This document shows, piece after piece, positions 17,163 through 25,708 of a stretch of 38,937 nucleotides of DNA (position 1 is the stretch's first letter; every line of letters begins with the position of its first letter). The notes below the pieces were generated by a model. The model saw only the letters and a list, made by a program, of their open reading frames with translations. It was not told the origin of the DNA and did no database searches. This stretch comes from Candidatus Endomicrobium macrotermitis. GTDB taxonomy: Bacteria; Elusimicrobiota; Endomicrobiia; Endomicrobiales; Endomicrobiaceae. Location: assembly GCA_031271405.1 (NCBI GenBank), contig JAISVT010000033.1, positions 1-38,937 on the forward strand, read 5' to 3'. The position numbers were made by a program, and so were the translations under genes.

Positions 17163-17248
17163 GGAAGTTAGGAAGATAAGATGATAGGAAGATAAGCAAA
17201 AACAAAGGCATTGCCTAACTTCTTACCTTCTTAACCTCTTATCATCTG
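17163..17248 (+). repeat. Palindromic element, family C
   Basis: The left arm is GGAAGTTA, GGAAGATA, AGATGATA, GGAAGATA. The right arm is TAACTTCT, TACCTTCT, TAACCTCT, TATCATCT. This is the same octamer theme as at 34684-34771 and on the flanks of the IVP pseudogene at 37591-37866. It fills the gap between rplQ and mreB. Confidence 0.83.
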
Positions 17249-17264
17249 AATTTTGGAGTTAAAC

Positions 17265-18293
17265 GTGTTTAACTATCTTTTCAGCTTATTTTCAAACGAT
17301 ATGGGAATAGATTTGGGAACTGCCTCTGTTTTGGTTTACATTAAGGGGCAGGGCATTGTTTTGAGGGAACCGTCCGTCGTGGCTATGGACAGAAATACGA
17401 AAAATGTCCTCGCGATCGGCGTTGAAGCCAAAAGAATGCTCGGTAAAACTCCCGCCAATATTGTAGCGGTACGCCCTTTAAGAAACGGAGTTATCGCGGA
17501 TTTTGACGCCACCGAAAGGATGATAAGGCATTTCATAAAAAAAGTTCATAACCGCAGAGCTCTTCTTCATCCCAGAGTCGTTATCGGAGTTCCTTCGGGA
17601 ATAACCGAAGTTGAAAGGAGAGCGGTAAGAGAATCCGCCGAACAAGCCGGCGCGAGGGAAGTTTTTCTGATAGACGAGCCTATGGCCGCGGCTATCGGAG
17701 CGGGGATTCCGATACAGGAGCCCGTAGGAAGCATGATAGTAGATATCGGCGGCGGAACCACTGAAGTGGCCGTCATATCGCTCGGCGGTATGGTGGTCGC
17801 GAAATCTTTGGACGTAGCCGGCGATAAAATGGACGAAGCGGTAGTCCAGTATTTCAGAAAAAAATATAACCTTTCCATAGGCGAAAGCACGGCCGAAGAA
17901 GTAAAAATGAAAATCGGTTCCGTTTTCCCTTTGCCGAAAGAAGTGGAAATGGACGTGAAAGGCAGAGATTTGCTCACAGGCCTTCCAAAAACCATTAAAA
18001 TCACTTCCGAAGAAATACGCATAGCTTTGGCCGAACCGATAAAACAGATAGTTCAGGTAGTGAAAGATATTCTCGAAGAAACGCCCGCCGAACTTTCCGC
18101 GGATCTTGTCGACCGCGGAATTATTTTAAGCGGGGGCGGTTCTCTTGTCGGAGGCCTTCCGGAACTTCTTTCGAACGAAACGGAACTTCCCGTGAACCTG
18201 GCGGACGATCCCGTCACATGCGTTGCAAGAGGTACCGGAATGTATTTGGAAGAACTGGATAATCTCAAAGGTATGAGAAAGTCGGAATTTTAA
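17265..18293 (+). CDS. mreB: Rod shape-determining protein MreB
   Basis: MreB is the bacterial actin that organises side-wall peptidoglycan synthesis under the inner membrane. The product (342 residues from a GTG start, [20 protein letters not shown]) has the phosphate-1 loop [27 protein letters not shown] (phosphate 2) and [16 protein letters not shown] (adenosine motif). The amphipathic N-terminus FNYLFSLF would bind membrane. An earlier TTG at 17253 would add MELN, but the GGAG at about 17256 fits the GTG. A clear terminator follows. Confidence 0.96.
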   Translation: MFNYLFSLFSNDMGIDLGTASVLVYIKGQGIVLREPSVVAMDRNTKNVLAIGVEAKRMLGKTPANIVAVRPLRNGVIADFDATERMIRHFIKKVHNRRALLHPRVVIGVPSGITEVERRAVRESAEQAGAREVFLIDEPMAAAIGAGIPIQEPVGSMIVDIGGGTTEVAVISLGGMVVAKSLDVAGDKMDEAVVQYFRKKYNLSIGESTAEEVKMKIGSVFPLPKEVEMDVKGRDLLTGLPKTIKITSEEIRIALAEPIKQIVQVVKDILEETPAELSADLVDRGIILSGGGSLVGGLPELLSNETELPVNLADDPVTCVARGTGMYLEELDNLKGMRKSEF

Positions 18294-18315
18294 CACCGGA
18301 CAAATTTACATAAGC

Positions 18316-18351
18316 ATGCGCGGCTTTCTAAAAAGCCGCGCATTTTTTATT
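18316..18351 (+). terminator. Rho-independent terminator after mreB
   Basis: ATGCGCGGCTT, a loop of about six bases and AAGCCGCGCAT form an 11-base stem followed by TTTTTTATT. It is the strongest terminator in the window and closes the upstream operon. A GC-rich palindrome (CGCCGGC-CGC-GCCGGCG, 18364-18380) of unknown role follows. Confidence 0.92.
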
Positions 18352-18463
18352 GCATATGAAAGTCGCCGGCCGCGCCGGCGATTACGTTTTAAAATACCGG
18401 GATATACCAAAATCCCTCAAAATTTGGTTAAATTACTGTAAATATGAGTTTTTCGGAGGATTT

Positions 18464-18667
18464 ATGTTTGGACTTGGGTTTCAGGAATTAATACTGATTT
18501 TGCTTTTGGCTTTGGTTCTTTTCGGCGCAAGAAGGCTGCCCGAAATAGCAAGGTCGCTGGGAAGATCGATAAATGAATTTAAAGACGGAATGAACGACAA
18601 GACAAAAAAAACCGAAGAAAAAGAAGAAAATAAAACCGATTCATCCGATACAAATACCGCAAAATGA
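18464..18667 (+). CDS. tatA: Twin-arginine translocase subunit TatA
   Basis: TatA forms the pore-like oligomer of the Tat system for folded proteins. The product (67 residues from [20 protein letters not shown]) has one N-terminal membrane segment, the hinge [20 protein letters not shown] and an acidic/lysine tail. The frame is open upstream to 18350, but CGGAGGATTT places the start at 18464. The stop overlaps tatC by four bases (ATGA). Confidence 0.95.
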   Translation: MFGLGFQELILILLLALVLFGARRLPEIARSLGRSINEFKDGMNDKTKKTEEKEENKTDSSDTNTAK

Positions 18668-19407
18668 AAATGAGCATTGCCGGTCATCTTGAAGAATTGA
18701 GGTGGCTGCTTATACGGTGCGCGGCGTATATTGCCGCGGCTTCCGTTATAGCTTTGTTTTTTACCGATGAAATACTTTATATTTTAAAACTTCCTTCGCA
18801 GGGATTGATAGAAGATTTTATGATATTAAAGCCTGCGGAAGCCGTAACGATTTATATTAAGACCGCGTTTTTCGCAGGTCTTACGGCCGCGTTCTTTCCC
18901 GTTTTGTGGGAATTTTTTAATTTTGTAAAGCCGGCGATTGACCAAAGCCGCGGCAGTTCCGTACTTAAGCGGGTTTTAACGTCATTTTTACTGTTTGCCT
19001 GCGGAATTGCGTTTGTTTATTTTGCGGTTTTGACTCCGGCGATATCGTTTTTAATGAGACTTTCGCAAGGGCTTACGCAGTCTCACGTTCAGCTGACTTT
19101 ATCGTCGTACGTGTCTTTTACGTGCGCTTTGCTTTTTTGCGGCGGAATGATATTTCAGATTCCTCTGCTTGCTTTTATGCTTACGAAAATCGGCGCCGTA
19201 ACGCCGTCTTTTTTATCGTCCAAACGCAGGGAAGCGTATTTTTCGATGTGCGTTTTTGCCGCAATAATTACGCCTACCACGGATGTTTTCAGCCTTTCCC
19301 TTTTTATGGTTCCCATGGCGGTTCTTTATGAAACGGGAATAGTTTTTTCCAAAATGGTTTACAAAAACAAACTTTTGCCCGGAGGAGAAGTTTATGAACA
19401 GACCTGA
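18664..19407 (+). CDS. tatC: Twin-arginine translocase subunit TatC
   Basis: TatC recognises Tat signal peptides. The 247-residue product has the N-terminal signature [16 protein letters not shown], six hydrophobic segments, the first periplasmic loop with [15 protein letters not shown] and the [12 protein letters not shown] region. The cytoplasmic loop [20 protein letters not shown] with [13 protein letters not shown] is also typical. It overlaps tatA upstream and the DUF362 gene downstream by 14 bases, so the three form one operon. Confidence 0.97.
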   Translation: MKMSIAGHLEELRWLLIRCAAYIAAASVIALFFTDEILYILKLPSQGLIEDFMILKPAEAVTIYIKTAFFAGLTAAFFPVLWEFFNFVKPAIDQSRGSSVLKRVLTSFLLFACGIAFVYFAVLTPAISFLMRLSQGLTQSHVQLTLSSYVSFTCALLFCGGMIFQIPLLAFMLTKIGAVTPSFLSSKRREAYFSMCVFAAIITPTTDVFSLSLFMVPMAVLYETGIVFSKMVYKNKLLPGGEVYEQT

Positions 19408-20416
19408 AACGAATCTCGAAGCGAAAGTTCGGCATGCAATTTCAAAGGCAAAAGAAATTTTGTCTCTTGATATTACCAGAAAAAGCTTTTTAAAAGCGCT
19501 TGCCGCGGGCGGAGCTTTTTTGGCGTTTTCGTCAAACAGGGCAAAAAAGGCTTTTGCGCAAAGCACAAAGCCTATGGCTCCCAGAGTAAAAAGGAGCGTA
19601 ATTACAAACTGCGATTTAGCCGCGGTCACGGGCGAAGATATTGAAAAGATAACCAGAAAAAGCGTAGAGCTTCTGGGCGGTATGGGGAAGTTCGTAAAGT
19701 CCGGCGACATCGTGGTCGTGAAACCGAATATGAGCTGGAACAGAACTCCGGAATACGCGGCTACCGTAAACCCCGCGGTTGCGGCAACGGTAGTAAAAAT
19801 GTGTTTTGAAAGCGGAGCCAAAACCGTGAAAGTTTTTGACAATACCTGCAACGATAAAAAGCTCTGCTATGAAAATTCCGGCGTTATGAAGGCAGCAAAA
19901 GGCGCGGGCGCGACCGTGCTTTATATGGACGACTGGAAATTCGCTCCGGCGAAAATGGCTAAACCCGGAGCTTTGATGAACGAATGGCCTGTTTACAAAG
20001 ACGCCGTAGAATGCGACGCCTTTATAAATGTGCCCATAGCAAAAACGCACGGACTCGGTACTTTAACGCTGTCCATTAAAAATCTTATGGGCGTTTGCGG
20101 CGGCTCCAGATCGCAAATGCATTGGGAACTGGAAAAGAAACTTGCCGAAGTTTACGATTTCGTAAAACCCGATTTAAACATTATAGACGCTTACAATATT
20201 TTAACGGCAAACGGACCGCGCGGCGGAAATCTTTCGGACGTAGTTAAAAAAGCTACCGTTATTGCTTCCGCGGATCCCGTGCTTGCGGATTGTTACGCGG
20301 CCAAAACTTTGTTTAACGTTGACGGAATGAAAATTCCGCATATAAAATTTGCCGCGGGATACAGCATAGGGAAAGGCGACATAGCAAAAGCAAACATAAA
20401 AACGGAAAAAATATAA
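19394..20416 (+). CDS. DUF362 family protein with Tat-like signal
   Basis: The function of DUF362 proteins is not settled; many are associated with iron-sulfur proteins. The 340-residue product has an N-terminal signal-like region TRKSFLKALAAGGAFLAF (residues 28-45) with Arg-Lys in place of the usual Arg-Arg, ending near KKAFA. The body has DIVVVKPNMSWNRTPEYAAT and NPAVAATVVKMCFESGAKTV, then VPIAKTHGLGTLTLSIKNLM, the DUF362 core. I see no CxxC cluster, so it probably has no 4Fe-4S centre of its own. The gene overlaps tatC, which supports export by Tat. The partner polyferredoxin follows 37 bases later. Confidence 0.85.
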   Translation: MNRPETNLEAKVRHAISKAKEILSLDITRKSFLKALAAGGAFLAFSSNRAKKAFAQSTKPMAPRVKRSVITNCDLAAVTGEDIEKITRKSVELLGGMGKFVKSGDIVVVKPNMSWNRTPEYAATVNPAVAATVVKMCFESGAKTVKVFDNTCNDKKLCYENSGVMKAAKGAGATVLYMDDWKFAPAKMAKPGALMNEWPVYKDAVECDAFINVPIAKTHGLGTLTLSIKNLMGVCGGSRSQMHWELEKKLAEVYDFVKPDLNIIDAYNILTANGPRGGNLSDVVKKATVIASADPVLADCYAAKTLFNVDGMKIPHIKFAAGYSIGKGDIAKANIKTEKI

Positions 20417-20453
20417 AGATAATTACGGCAAGTTCCGTAAAATTAGGATTGAA

Positions 20454-21947
20454 ATGTCCGGCAAATTAAAAATCGCAAGAATCATAACCCAGACAGCGGC
20501 TTTTCTGTTTATAGCCGTTGCGTTTTTTCTTTTAAGCTACCCTTCGAAATTCGTAAACACAAGAGACTTCTTTTTAAGTTCTCCGGCTCTTGTTGCGCTT
20601 GCGGCTATATCGGCGCAATATGCCATACCTTTATTTCTTACGGTTTTAATTTTTGCCGCCGCGGCTTTACTGTTTGGAAGAGTTTTTTGCGGCTGGGTTT
20701 GCCCTTACGGCGCGGTCATGGATTTCTTCGCTTTTATTGCAGGCCCTTTTAAAAAATGGAACGAAAGCGCCCCGTCAAAAGCTCTTATGAGCAAATACGT
20801 TTTGCTTTTGTTCTTTTTAATTCTTGCGGTTTTGGGTTTTCAATTCGTATGGTTTTTTGAGCCGCTGACCGTTTTTGGCAGATTTTTTAATTTAGCTTTG
20901 TATCCTTTTATAAATCTTGCCGTTGATAAAGGCTTTCAGTACGCGATTATGAATTACGGTTTCGGCGAAGGCGCATACTATTTTTTGCGCGGCAACGTTT
21001 TTGACGCGCGGCAGATTTCATTTGCTTATTCTTTTTCGTTTTTTGCTCTTTTTATAATACCCGTTTTGCTTGTGCTTTATAAAAGGCGTTTTTGGTGCAG
21101 GTATATTTGCCCGCTCGGCGCGTCTTTAGGGATTTTATCGGCAAATCCGGTTTTTAAACTGAATTTGCCGGAATGCAAACTGCATTGCGGAAAATGCGAA
21201 AATATGTGCCGCGCAAATGCCATAAAACGCGAAGGGACCTATATACCGGGCGAATGCGTTATGTGTATGGAGTGTACGGCCCTGGAGTGCAGACAGCCTG
21301 AAGGTCAGTCAGGAGTCAGGAATGAGAAGTTAGGAGTTAACGGCAAAGGCATTACAAGAAAACAATTTTTGTTTTGGGGAAGCGGGATTTTTGCGGCTTT
21401 GTATATGGCGGGAAGAAAAGTTTACGCGTCCGGACATTATAAACTTTCGCAGGTTATCCGCCCTCCGGGAGCGATTGCCGAAAGAGAATTTAAACAGGCT
21501 TGCGTCAGATGCGGAAACTGTATGAAAGTCTGCGTTACAAACGGGCTTCAGCCCGCGATGACGGAAAGCGGGATAGACGGAATATGGACTCCGAAAATGG
21601 ATAATTATATAGGTTATTGCGAATATAACTGTAATGCCTGCGGGCTGGTTTGCCCTACTCAGGCTATAGAATCGCTTTCTATGGAAGAAAAAATGAAGCG
21701 TTCTATCGGCAGAGCCGAAATAATAAAAGACGTATGTCTGCCGTGGAAAGACGGTACAAGCTGCCTTGTATGCGAAGAGCATTGTCCGGTGCCGGATAAA
21801 GCTATAAAATTTGTGCCGGAAACAATCAACGGCAAAAGCGTTGAAGTTCCGGTCATAAATCTCGATATATGCGTGGGCTGCGGCGTTTGCCAAAACAAAT
21901 GCCCTGTCGAAGGCAAAAATAGGGGCGTAACGGTTCATCCGTTATGA
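20454..21947 (+). CDS. Membrane-bound polyferredoxin (NapH-like + Tat-like + NapG-like fusion)
   Basis: This is a 497-residue membrane electron-transfer protein. Residues 1 to about 225 hold several membrane segments with the NapH/NosR-type motifs FCGWVCPYGAVMDF and FWCRYICPLGASLG. Two 4Fe-4S-type cysteine groups follow (CKLHCGKCENMC, CVMCMECTALEC). Then comes a linker, a second Tat-like motif GITRKQFLFWGSG (R302-K303) with a hydrophobic stretch, and a ferredoxin part with CVRCGNCMKVC, CNACGLVCP, CLVCEEHCPVPDKA and CVGCGVCQNKCP. The linker DNA (21304-21342) looks like an inserted repeat arm. It probably works with the DUF362 protein; substrate unknown. Confidence 0.85.
   Translation: MSGKLKIARIITQTAAFLFIAVAFFLLSYPSKFVNTRDFFLSSPALVALAAISAQYAIPLFLTVLIFAAAALLFGRVFCGWVCPYGAVMDFFAFIAGPFKKWNESAPSKALMSKYVLLLFFLILAVLGFQFVWFFEPLTVFGRFFNLALYPFINLAVDKGFQYAIMNYGFGEGAYYFLRGNVFDARQISFAYSFSFFALFIIPVLLVLYKRRFWCRYICPLGASLGILSANPVFKLNLPECKLHCGKCENMCRANAIKREGTYIPGECVMCMECTALECRQPEGQSGVRNEKLGVNGKGITRKQFLFWGSGIFAALYMAGRKVYASGHYKLSQVIRPPGAIAEREFKQACVRCGNCMKVCVTNGLQPAMTESGIDGIWTPKMDNYIGYCEYNCNACGLVCPTQAIESLSMEEKMKRSIGRAEIIKDVCLPWKDGTSCLVCEEHCPVPDKAIKFVPETINGKSVEVPVINLDICVGCGVCQNKCPVEGKNRGVTVHPL
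21304..21342 (+). repeat. Repeat-arm-like sequence inside the polyferredoxin gene
   Basis: The stretch is made of GTCAGTCAGGAGTCAGGAAT and GAGAAGTTAGGAGTTAACGG, i.e. degenerate 7-8 base purine units like the left arms of the intergenic elements. Translated in frame it gives the low-complexity linker QSGVRNEKLGVNGKG between the NapH-like part and the Tat-like motif. No right arm is seen. The resemblance is by eye. Confidence 0.5.
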
Positions 21948-21956
21948 TTATGGGCT

Positions 21957-22014
21957 GTTATTCCCGAAATTCGCAGGAGTTTTTGCAAAACTCCGTTTTT
22001 GGCGGTACGGGAAT
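21957..22014. repeat. REP-like hairpin (ATTCCCG / CGGGAAT)
   Basis: The arms TGTTATTCCCG and CGGGAATCTG enclose an internal hairpin GGAGTTTTTGCAAAACTCC (21976-21994). The outer arms match those at 8197 and 9427. It lies in the gap between the polyferredoxin and argJ genes, next to a second REP-like hairpin at 22031. Confidence 0.65.
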
Positions 22015-22030
22015 CTGCGTTAAATAAAAA

Positions 22031-22063
22031 ATGGATCTCCGGCCGGGACGCCCGGGGATGACA
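22031..22063. repeat. REP-like hairpin (GGATCTCCGG / CCGGGGATGACA)
   Basis: ATGGATCTCCGGCCGGGACG continues as CCCGGGGATGACA. Read on the other strand it gives TGTCATCCCCGGGCG...GGAGATCCAT, the typical layout of a widespread REP-type repeat class. It lies about 40 bases before argJ. Confidence 0.65.
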
Positions 22064-22101
22064 GAAGCGCTGAATTAAAATGTTTTTAGGAGAAAAACAA
22101 A

Positions 22102-23298
22102 ATGTTTCCAAAAGGGTTTAGAGTCGGCGGGGTGCGCAGCGGGATACATAAAAAAGAAGGGAAAAAAGATCTGGCTTTGTTTGTTTCGGACGTTCCGGCA
22201 AATGCCGCCGGGATGTTTACGAAAAGCGTCGTAAAAGCCGCTCCGGTTTTAGTCGATATCGAAAGGATGAAAAACGGCGGCAAAATTTCGGCAATTATAG
22301 CAAACTCGGGCTGCGCTAACGCGTGTACCGGAGCAAAAGGCATAAAAGACGCAAAAACAATGTGCGTCGAAACGGAAAAAGCTTTTAATTTAAAGGCGGG
22401 ATCCGCCCTTTGCGCTTCTACGGGAGTTATAGGGCAATACATAAATATGCCTAAGTTTGCAAACGGCATTGAACTTTTAAAAAGCGCCGTCGGCATTTCA
22501 TCTAAAAATGAAAACGACGCGGTTTCCGCAATAATGACTACTGATACGTTCTTAAAGAAAACCTCGAAGAGGTTCAAAGTCAAAAACGGCGAAATTACCG
22601 TATGGGGCTGCGTTAAAGGCGCGGGGATGATTCATCCGGATATGCGCGGCTTACACGCCACGATGCTTTCTTTTATTTTGACGGACGCGCAAATCGAAAA
22701 TAAAACTTTGCAGAAAATTTTGGAAAACGCGGCGGACGATTCTTTTCACTGCGTAAGCGTTGACGGCGACACTTCTACAAACGACACGGTAATAGTTTTG
22801 GCAAACGGGCAAAGCAAAACAGGCGGGCTTTCTCCTGCGGACACGAAAAAGTTTGCCGAAGCTTTGAATGAAGTAACATTGTCGCTTGCGAAAATGATCG
22901 CCAAAGACGGTGAAGGCGCGACAAAGTTTGTAGAAATCGAAATTAAAAACGCGAAAACCAAAGAAGACGCGAGAAAAATCGGCGCAACAATAGCTACGTC
23001 TCCTTTATTTAAGACAGCGCTTTTCGGCGCGGACGCCAACTGGGGCAGAGCGCTTGCCGCGGCAGGCAGGGCCGGCGTAAATTTCAACCCCGAAAAAGTC
23101 GATATTTATATGGGCGGAATATGTGTATTTAAAAACGGCACGGCTTTAAATTTTTCGGAAAAATCCGCGAAAAAAGCGCTCTTAAAAAAAGAGGTTAAAG
23201 CGGTGCTGGATTTAAAAAACGGCAAAGCCTCTTTAAAATATTACACATGCGATTTTTCGTACGATTATGTTAAGATAAACGGAGATTACAGAAGTTAA
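22102..23298 (+). CDS. argJ: Arginine biosynthesis protein ArgJ (glutamate N-acetyltransferase)
   Basis: ArgJ transfers acetyl from N-acetylornithine to glutamate and sometimes also uses acetyl-CoA. The 398-residue precursor normally cleaves itself before the threonine of an ATML motif. It has ANSGCANACTGAKG, ASTGVIGQ, KGAGMIHPDM then ATMLSF, DGDTSTNDT and FGADANWGRALAAAGRAGV. The catalytic Thr would be residue 187. Four residues (RGLH) sit between HPDM and ATML, where most family members read HPxMATML. TTTTAGGAGAAAAACAAA precedes the ATG. Confidence 0.94.
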   Translation: MFPKGFRVGGVRSGIHKKEGKKDLALFVSDVPANAAGMFTKSVVKAAPVLVDIERMKNGGKISAIIANSGCANACTGAKGIKDAKTMCVETEKAFNLKAGSALCASTGVIGQYINMPKFANGIELLKSAVGISSKNENDAVSAIMTTDTFLKKTSKRFKVKNGEITVWGCVKGAGMIHPDMRGLHATMLSFILTDAQIENKTLQKILENAADDSFHCVSVDGDTSTNDTVIVLANGQSKTGGLSPADTKKFAEALNEVTLSLAKMIAKDGEGATKFVEIEIKNAKTKEDARKIGATIATSPLFKTALFGADANWGRALAAAGRAGVNFNPEKVDIYMGGICVFKNGTALNFSEKSAKKALLKKEVKAVLDLKNGKASLKYYTCDFSYDYVKINGDYRS

Positions 23299-23320
23299 GT
23301 ATTGTGACTGTTTGTATATT

Positions 23321-25708
23321 TTACAATGACGGTTTGCTGCCGATCAGCATATTGTTTAATTCTTTGTTTCTCTTTTTCTGATAAAATTTTATTTTCAAAC
23401 CTTCTATCCTATGATTGATATCTTTGTCGGAAAAATTTATTGCTATTTCTTTTACATCCCCGCCTAAAAGGTATGCGGGGCTTACATCAAGAGGAACCAG
23501 GGAAGTTTCTTTGTTCCTTGAGGCGCTTAAAATAAAACTGTTGTTTACACGTACGGAATAGTCGGCATTAAACTTGCCGTCGATTAAGATAAAATCCAAA
23601 ATTTTTGCAGATAAAGGCTTATCAAAAACTATGATGAGTTTGTTGCCGTCATGCGTAATTTGAGAGGCGGGGTAAAGTTCATCAAGCCTGTTTTTAAGTG
23701 TGTTAAACGACATCCCCCATGAGTCAGGCATGTAGCGTAAATTTTTGGTTCCTAAAACGGTATCCAACATTTCAATATCGGTTTTTGAAAGGAAAGCATT
23801 GCCGTTTTTTACAAGAAAAACTTGTTCATTATGCCCGAAAAGATTATATTTCCCGCTTAAAATAAGAGTCCTGTAAATTGCATTTGTTTTTACCGAAGGG
23901 CGAAAGTGGTCAAAAAGGAAGTATTTTGAATGTATTAACACGTAATCGGGTAAATTTGTAAATATTTTTTTTGCATACTGAAAATCCGTTTCCGGATCTA
24001 TTATATTATTGAAAGTCCAGAACGGAAACGGCGGTTTTTTATTAAAATGGTAATAAAATATCGTATTGTTGGTGAAATCGAAAAAAGATTTATCATCAAA
24101 TCCGGTATCATATAAAAACTCGCGTATCGACAATATTTCTTTAAAATCGGATTCTATAAATCTTGAATACCCCTGCCTGAACACGTCGTTTTCCTCAAGC
24201 GTCCGGTTTTTTACGAAAAACCTGTTTTTTAACGCGTTCACATTGAAGCTAAAAGTCGGTTCTTGTAAATAATTATGGATGTAATCGGCTTCTTTGTATT
24301 TGAATTTGAATGCTGTCTGAAAAAAAAGAAGCAGAAGTATAAATAAGATATAAAAGTTTAAAAGTTTTTTATATTGCTCTCTGTTGAAATACAAAAAGGC
24401 TGGAAATAAAAGATATACGAAACACATTGCAAGTTTATGAGCTCTGAGCATATCTTCAAAATCAAATCTTACAAGAGCGTAATTTATCGAGATAATTAAA
24501 AAAATCAGCATGGCGGAAAGGAAAAATGCAGCCTGCATTTTTTTTCTTTTCAACTCTTTGAAAAAGAGCAGGATAAAAACAGGAAACAAAAAATATACGG
24601 GAGATTTATAAGCAAGATTAAAAATAAAGTGAATTTTTGAATATATCGGGCTCCCGAAATCTCTATATCCGGGCTGTCCGAAAGCAACGATGTTGTATTT
24701 TGCAAAAGTAAAAAGAACTTCAAAACTATGTATAAAGTACTCCCTGAAAATTATAAAAAATATCGCTGCAACAGCCGTTATCAGTCCTATTGATAAACAA
24801 AAATTTCTATAATTTGAACCTTTATAATAGACATAAAGACCGTAAATACAAAGAGGAAACAGCGATAACGCAAAGGGTACTCCGGCCGTAGGCTCAAGGC
24901 AATAAAGCGATACGGAAAACAAACAGTAAAAAGACAGCCACTTCGGATAACTTTTGAAAACGGAATCGTCTTTAAAGAGAATTATCATTGCGATATACGG
25001 CAAAGCCGTGATAAAACGTAAAGGCAGCAGTATTATTAACGACATAGCAAAAGGAAAAATAATTAAAATTGCCGAAGAGGCTGTTATAAGACACAGGTTA
25101 TAAAATAAAATATTTCCTATAATTGCGCCTGAAGTATGGTTGTCGCCCAGCAGATTTCCGATAAAGCCGGGGATTATATCTTTATAATTATGAATTGGAT
25201 AAAAAGTTTCGTATATCCGCGACCCCGGGTCGCTTGCCAGCCACCAGCCCAATAATTTCTCGCCGAAATGCAGGTGATCCGCCGGTATTGTCGAATAGTC
25301 GTATTCTGCGGCAGAGAAAAAATACACTATAAAAATTCCGGCAAATATAAGCGCCGTTTTTCCCGGCAGAGTAAGCCGGCCGCTTTTGTAAAGAATGAAA
25401 TCCGAAAATTTGTTTGTTACGCGTTCTATGAAGTTTCCTTCTGGCAGCGGAGAAAGAGGAAGTTTTTGAATGTATCCGCGTATGCAAAAATATATGATGA
25501 AGAAAATTCCGGTATAGATAAACGGTATGAGCAAATCATGGATTTTATTTGTGTTAAACCATATTGTATAACCTGAAATGAAGTCCGGAAGATTGCTGTA
25601 ACCGTCGATGATTTTCGTAAGAAAAAGATATGCGAAAGCCGTCAGTAAAAGCGACAATAGCGAAATCGCGGAAAAGAATGTTATTTTGTTTGATACTATA
25701 TTTCTCAT
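23321..25708 (-). CDS. Large multi-pass membrane protein, unknown (possible GT-C-like)
   Basis: I do not recognise this 795-residue protein. It begins with a membrane segment (KITFFSAISLLSLLLTAFAY) and has about ten or more further hydrophobic segments up to about residue 460, then a soluble C-terminal third (from about residue 470) that is hydrophilic with a beta-rich end. This topology (many segments plus soluble tail) is that of GT-C type glycosyltransferases or O-antigen assembly proteins, and the neighbours fit that, but I see no decisive motif. It overlaps the methyltransferase upstream by four bases, so the two are co-translated. Confidence 0.7.
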   Translation of the reverse strand: MRNIVSNKITFFSAISLLSLLLTAFAYLFLTKIIDGYSNLPDFISGYTIWFNTNKIHDLLIPFIYTGIFFIIYFCIRGYIQKLPLSPLPEGNFIERVTNKFSDFILYKSGRLTLPGKTALIFAGIFIVYFFSAAEYDYSTIPADHLHFGEKLLGWWLASDPGSRIYETFYPIHNYKDIIPGFIGNLLGDNHTSGAIIGNILFYNLCLITASSAILIIFPFAMSLIILLPLRFITALPYIAMIILFKDDSVFKSYPKWLSFYCLFSVSLYCLEPTAGVPFALSLFPLCIYGLYVYYKGSNYRNFCLSIGLITAVAAIFFIIFREYFIHSFEVLFTFAKYNIVAFGQPGYRDFGSPIYSKIHFIFNLAYKSPVYFLFPVFILLFFKELKRKKMQAAFFLSAMLIFLIISINYALVRFDFEDMLRAHKLAMCFVYLLFPAFLYFNREQYKKLLNFYILFILLLLFFQTAFKFKYKEADYIHNYLQEPTFSFNVNALKNRFFVKNRTLEENDVFRQGYSRFIESDFKEILSIREFLYDTGFDDKSFFDFTNNTIFYYHFNKKPPFPFWTFNNIIDPETDFQYAKKIFTNLPDYVLIHSKYFLFDHFRPSVKTNAIYRTLILSGKYNLFGHNEQVFLVKNGNAFLSKTDIEMLDTVLGTKNLRYMPDSWGMSFNTLKNRLDELYPASQITHDGNKLIIVFDKPLSAKILDFILIDGKFNADYSVRVNNSFILSASRNKETSLVPLDVSPAYLLGGDVKEIAINFSDKDINHRIEGLKIKFYQKKRNKELNNMLIGSKPSL

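Noticed and set aside
18364-18380. GC-rich palindrome CGCCGGC-CGC-GCCGGCG as an operator
   Set aside because: It is a single copy, lies right after a terminator and well upstream of tatA, and has no known matching regulator. Chance or terminator-related structure is as likely.
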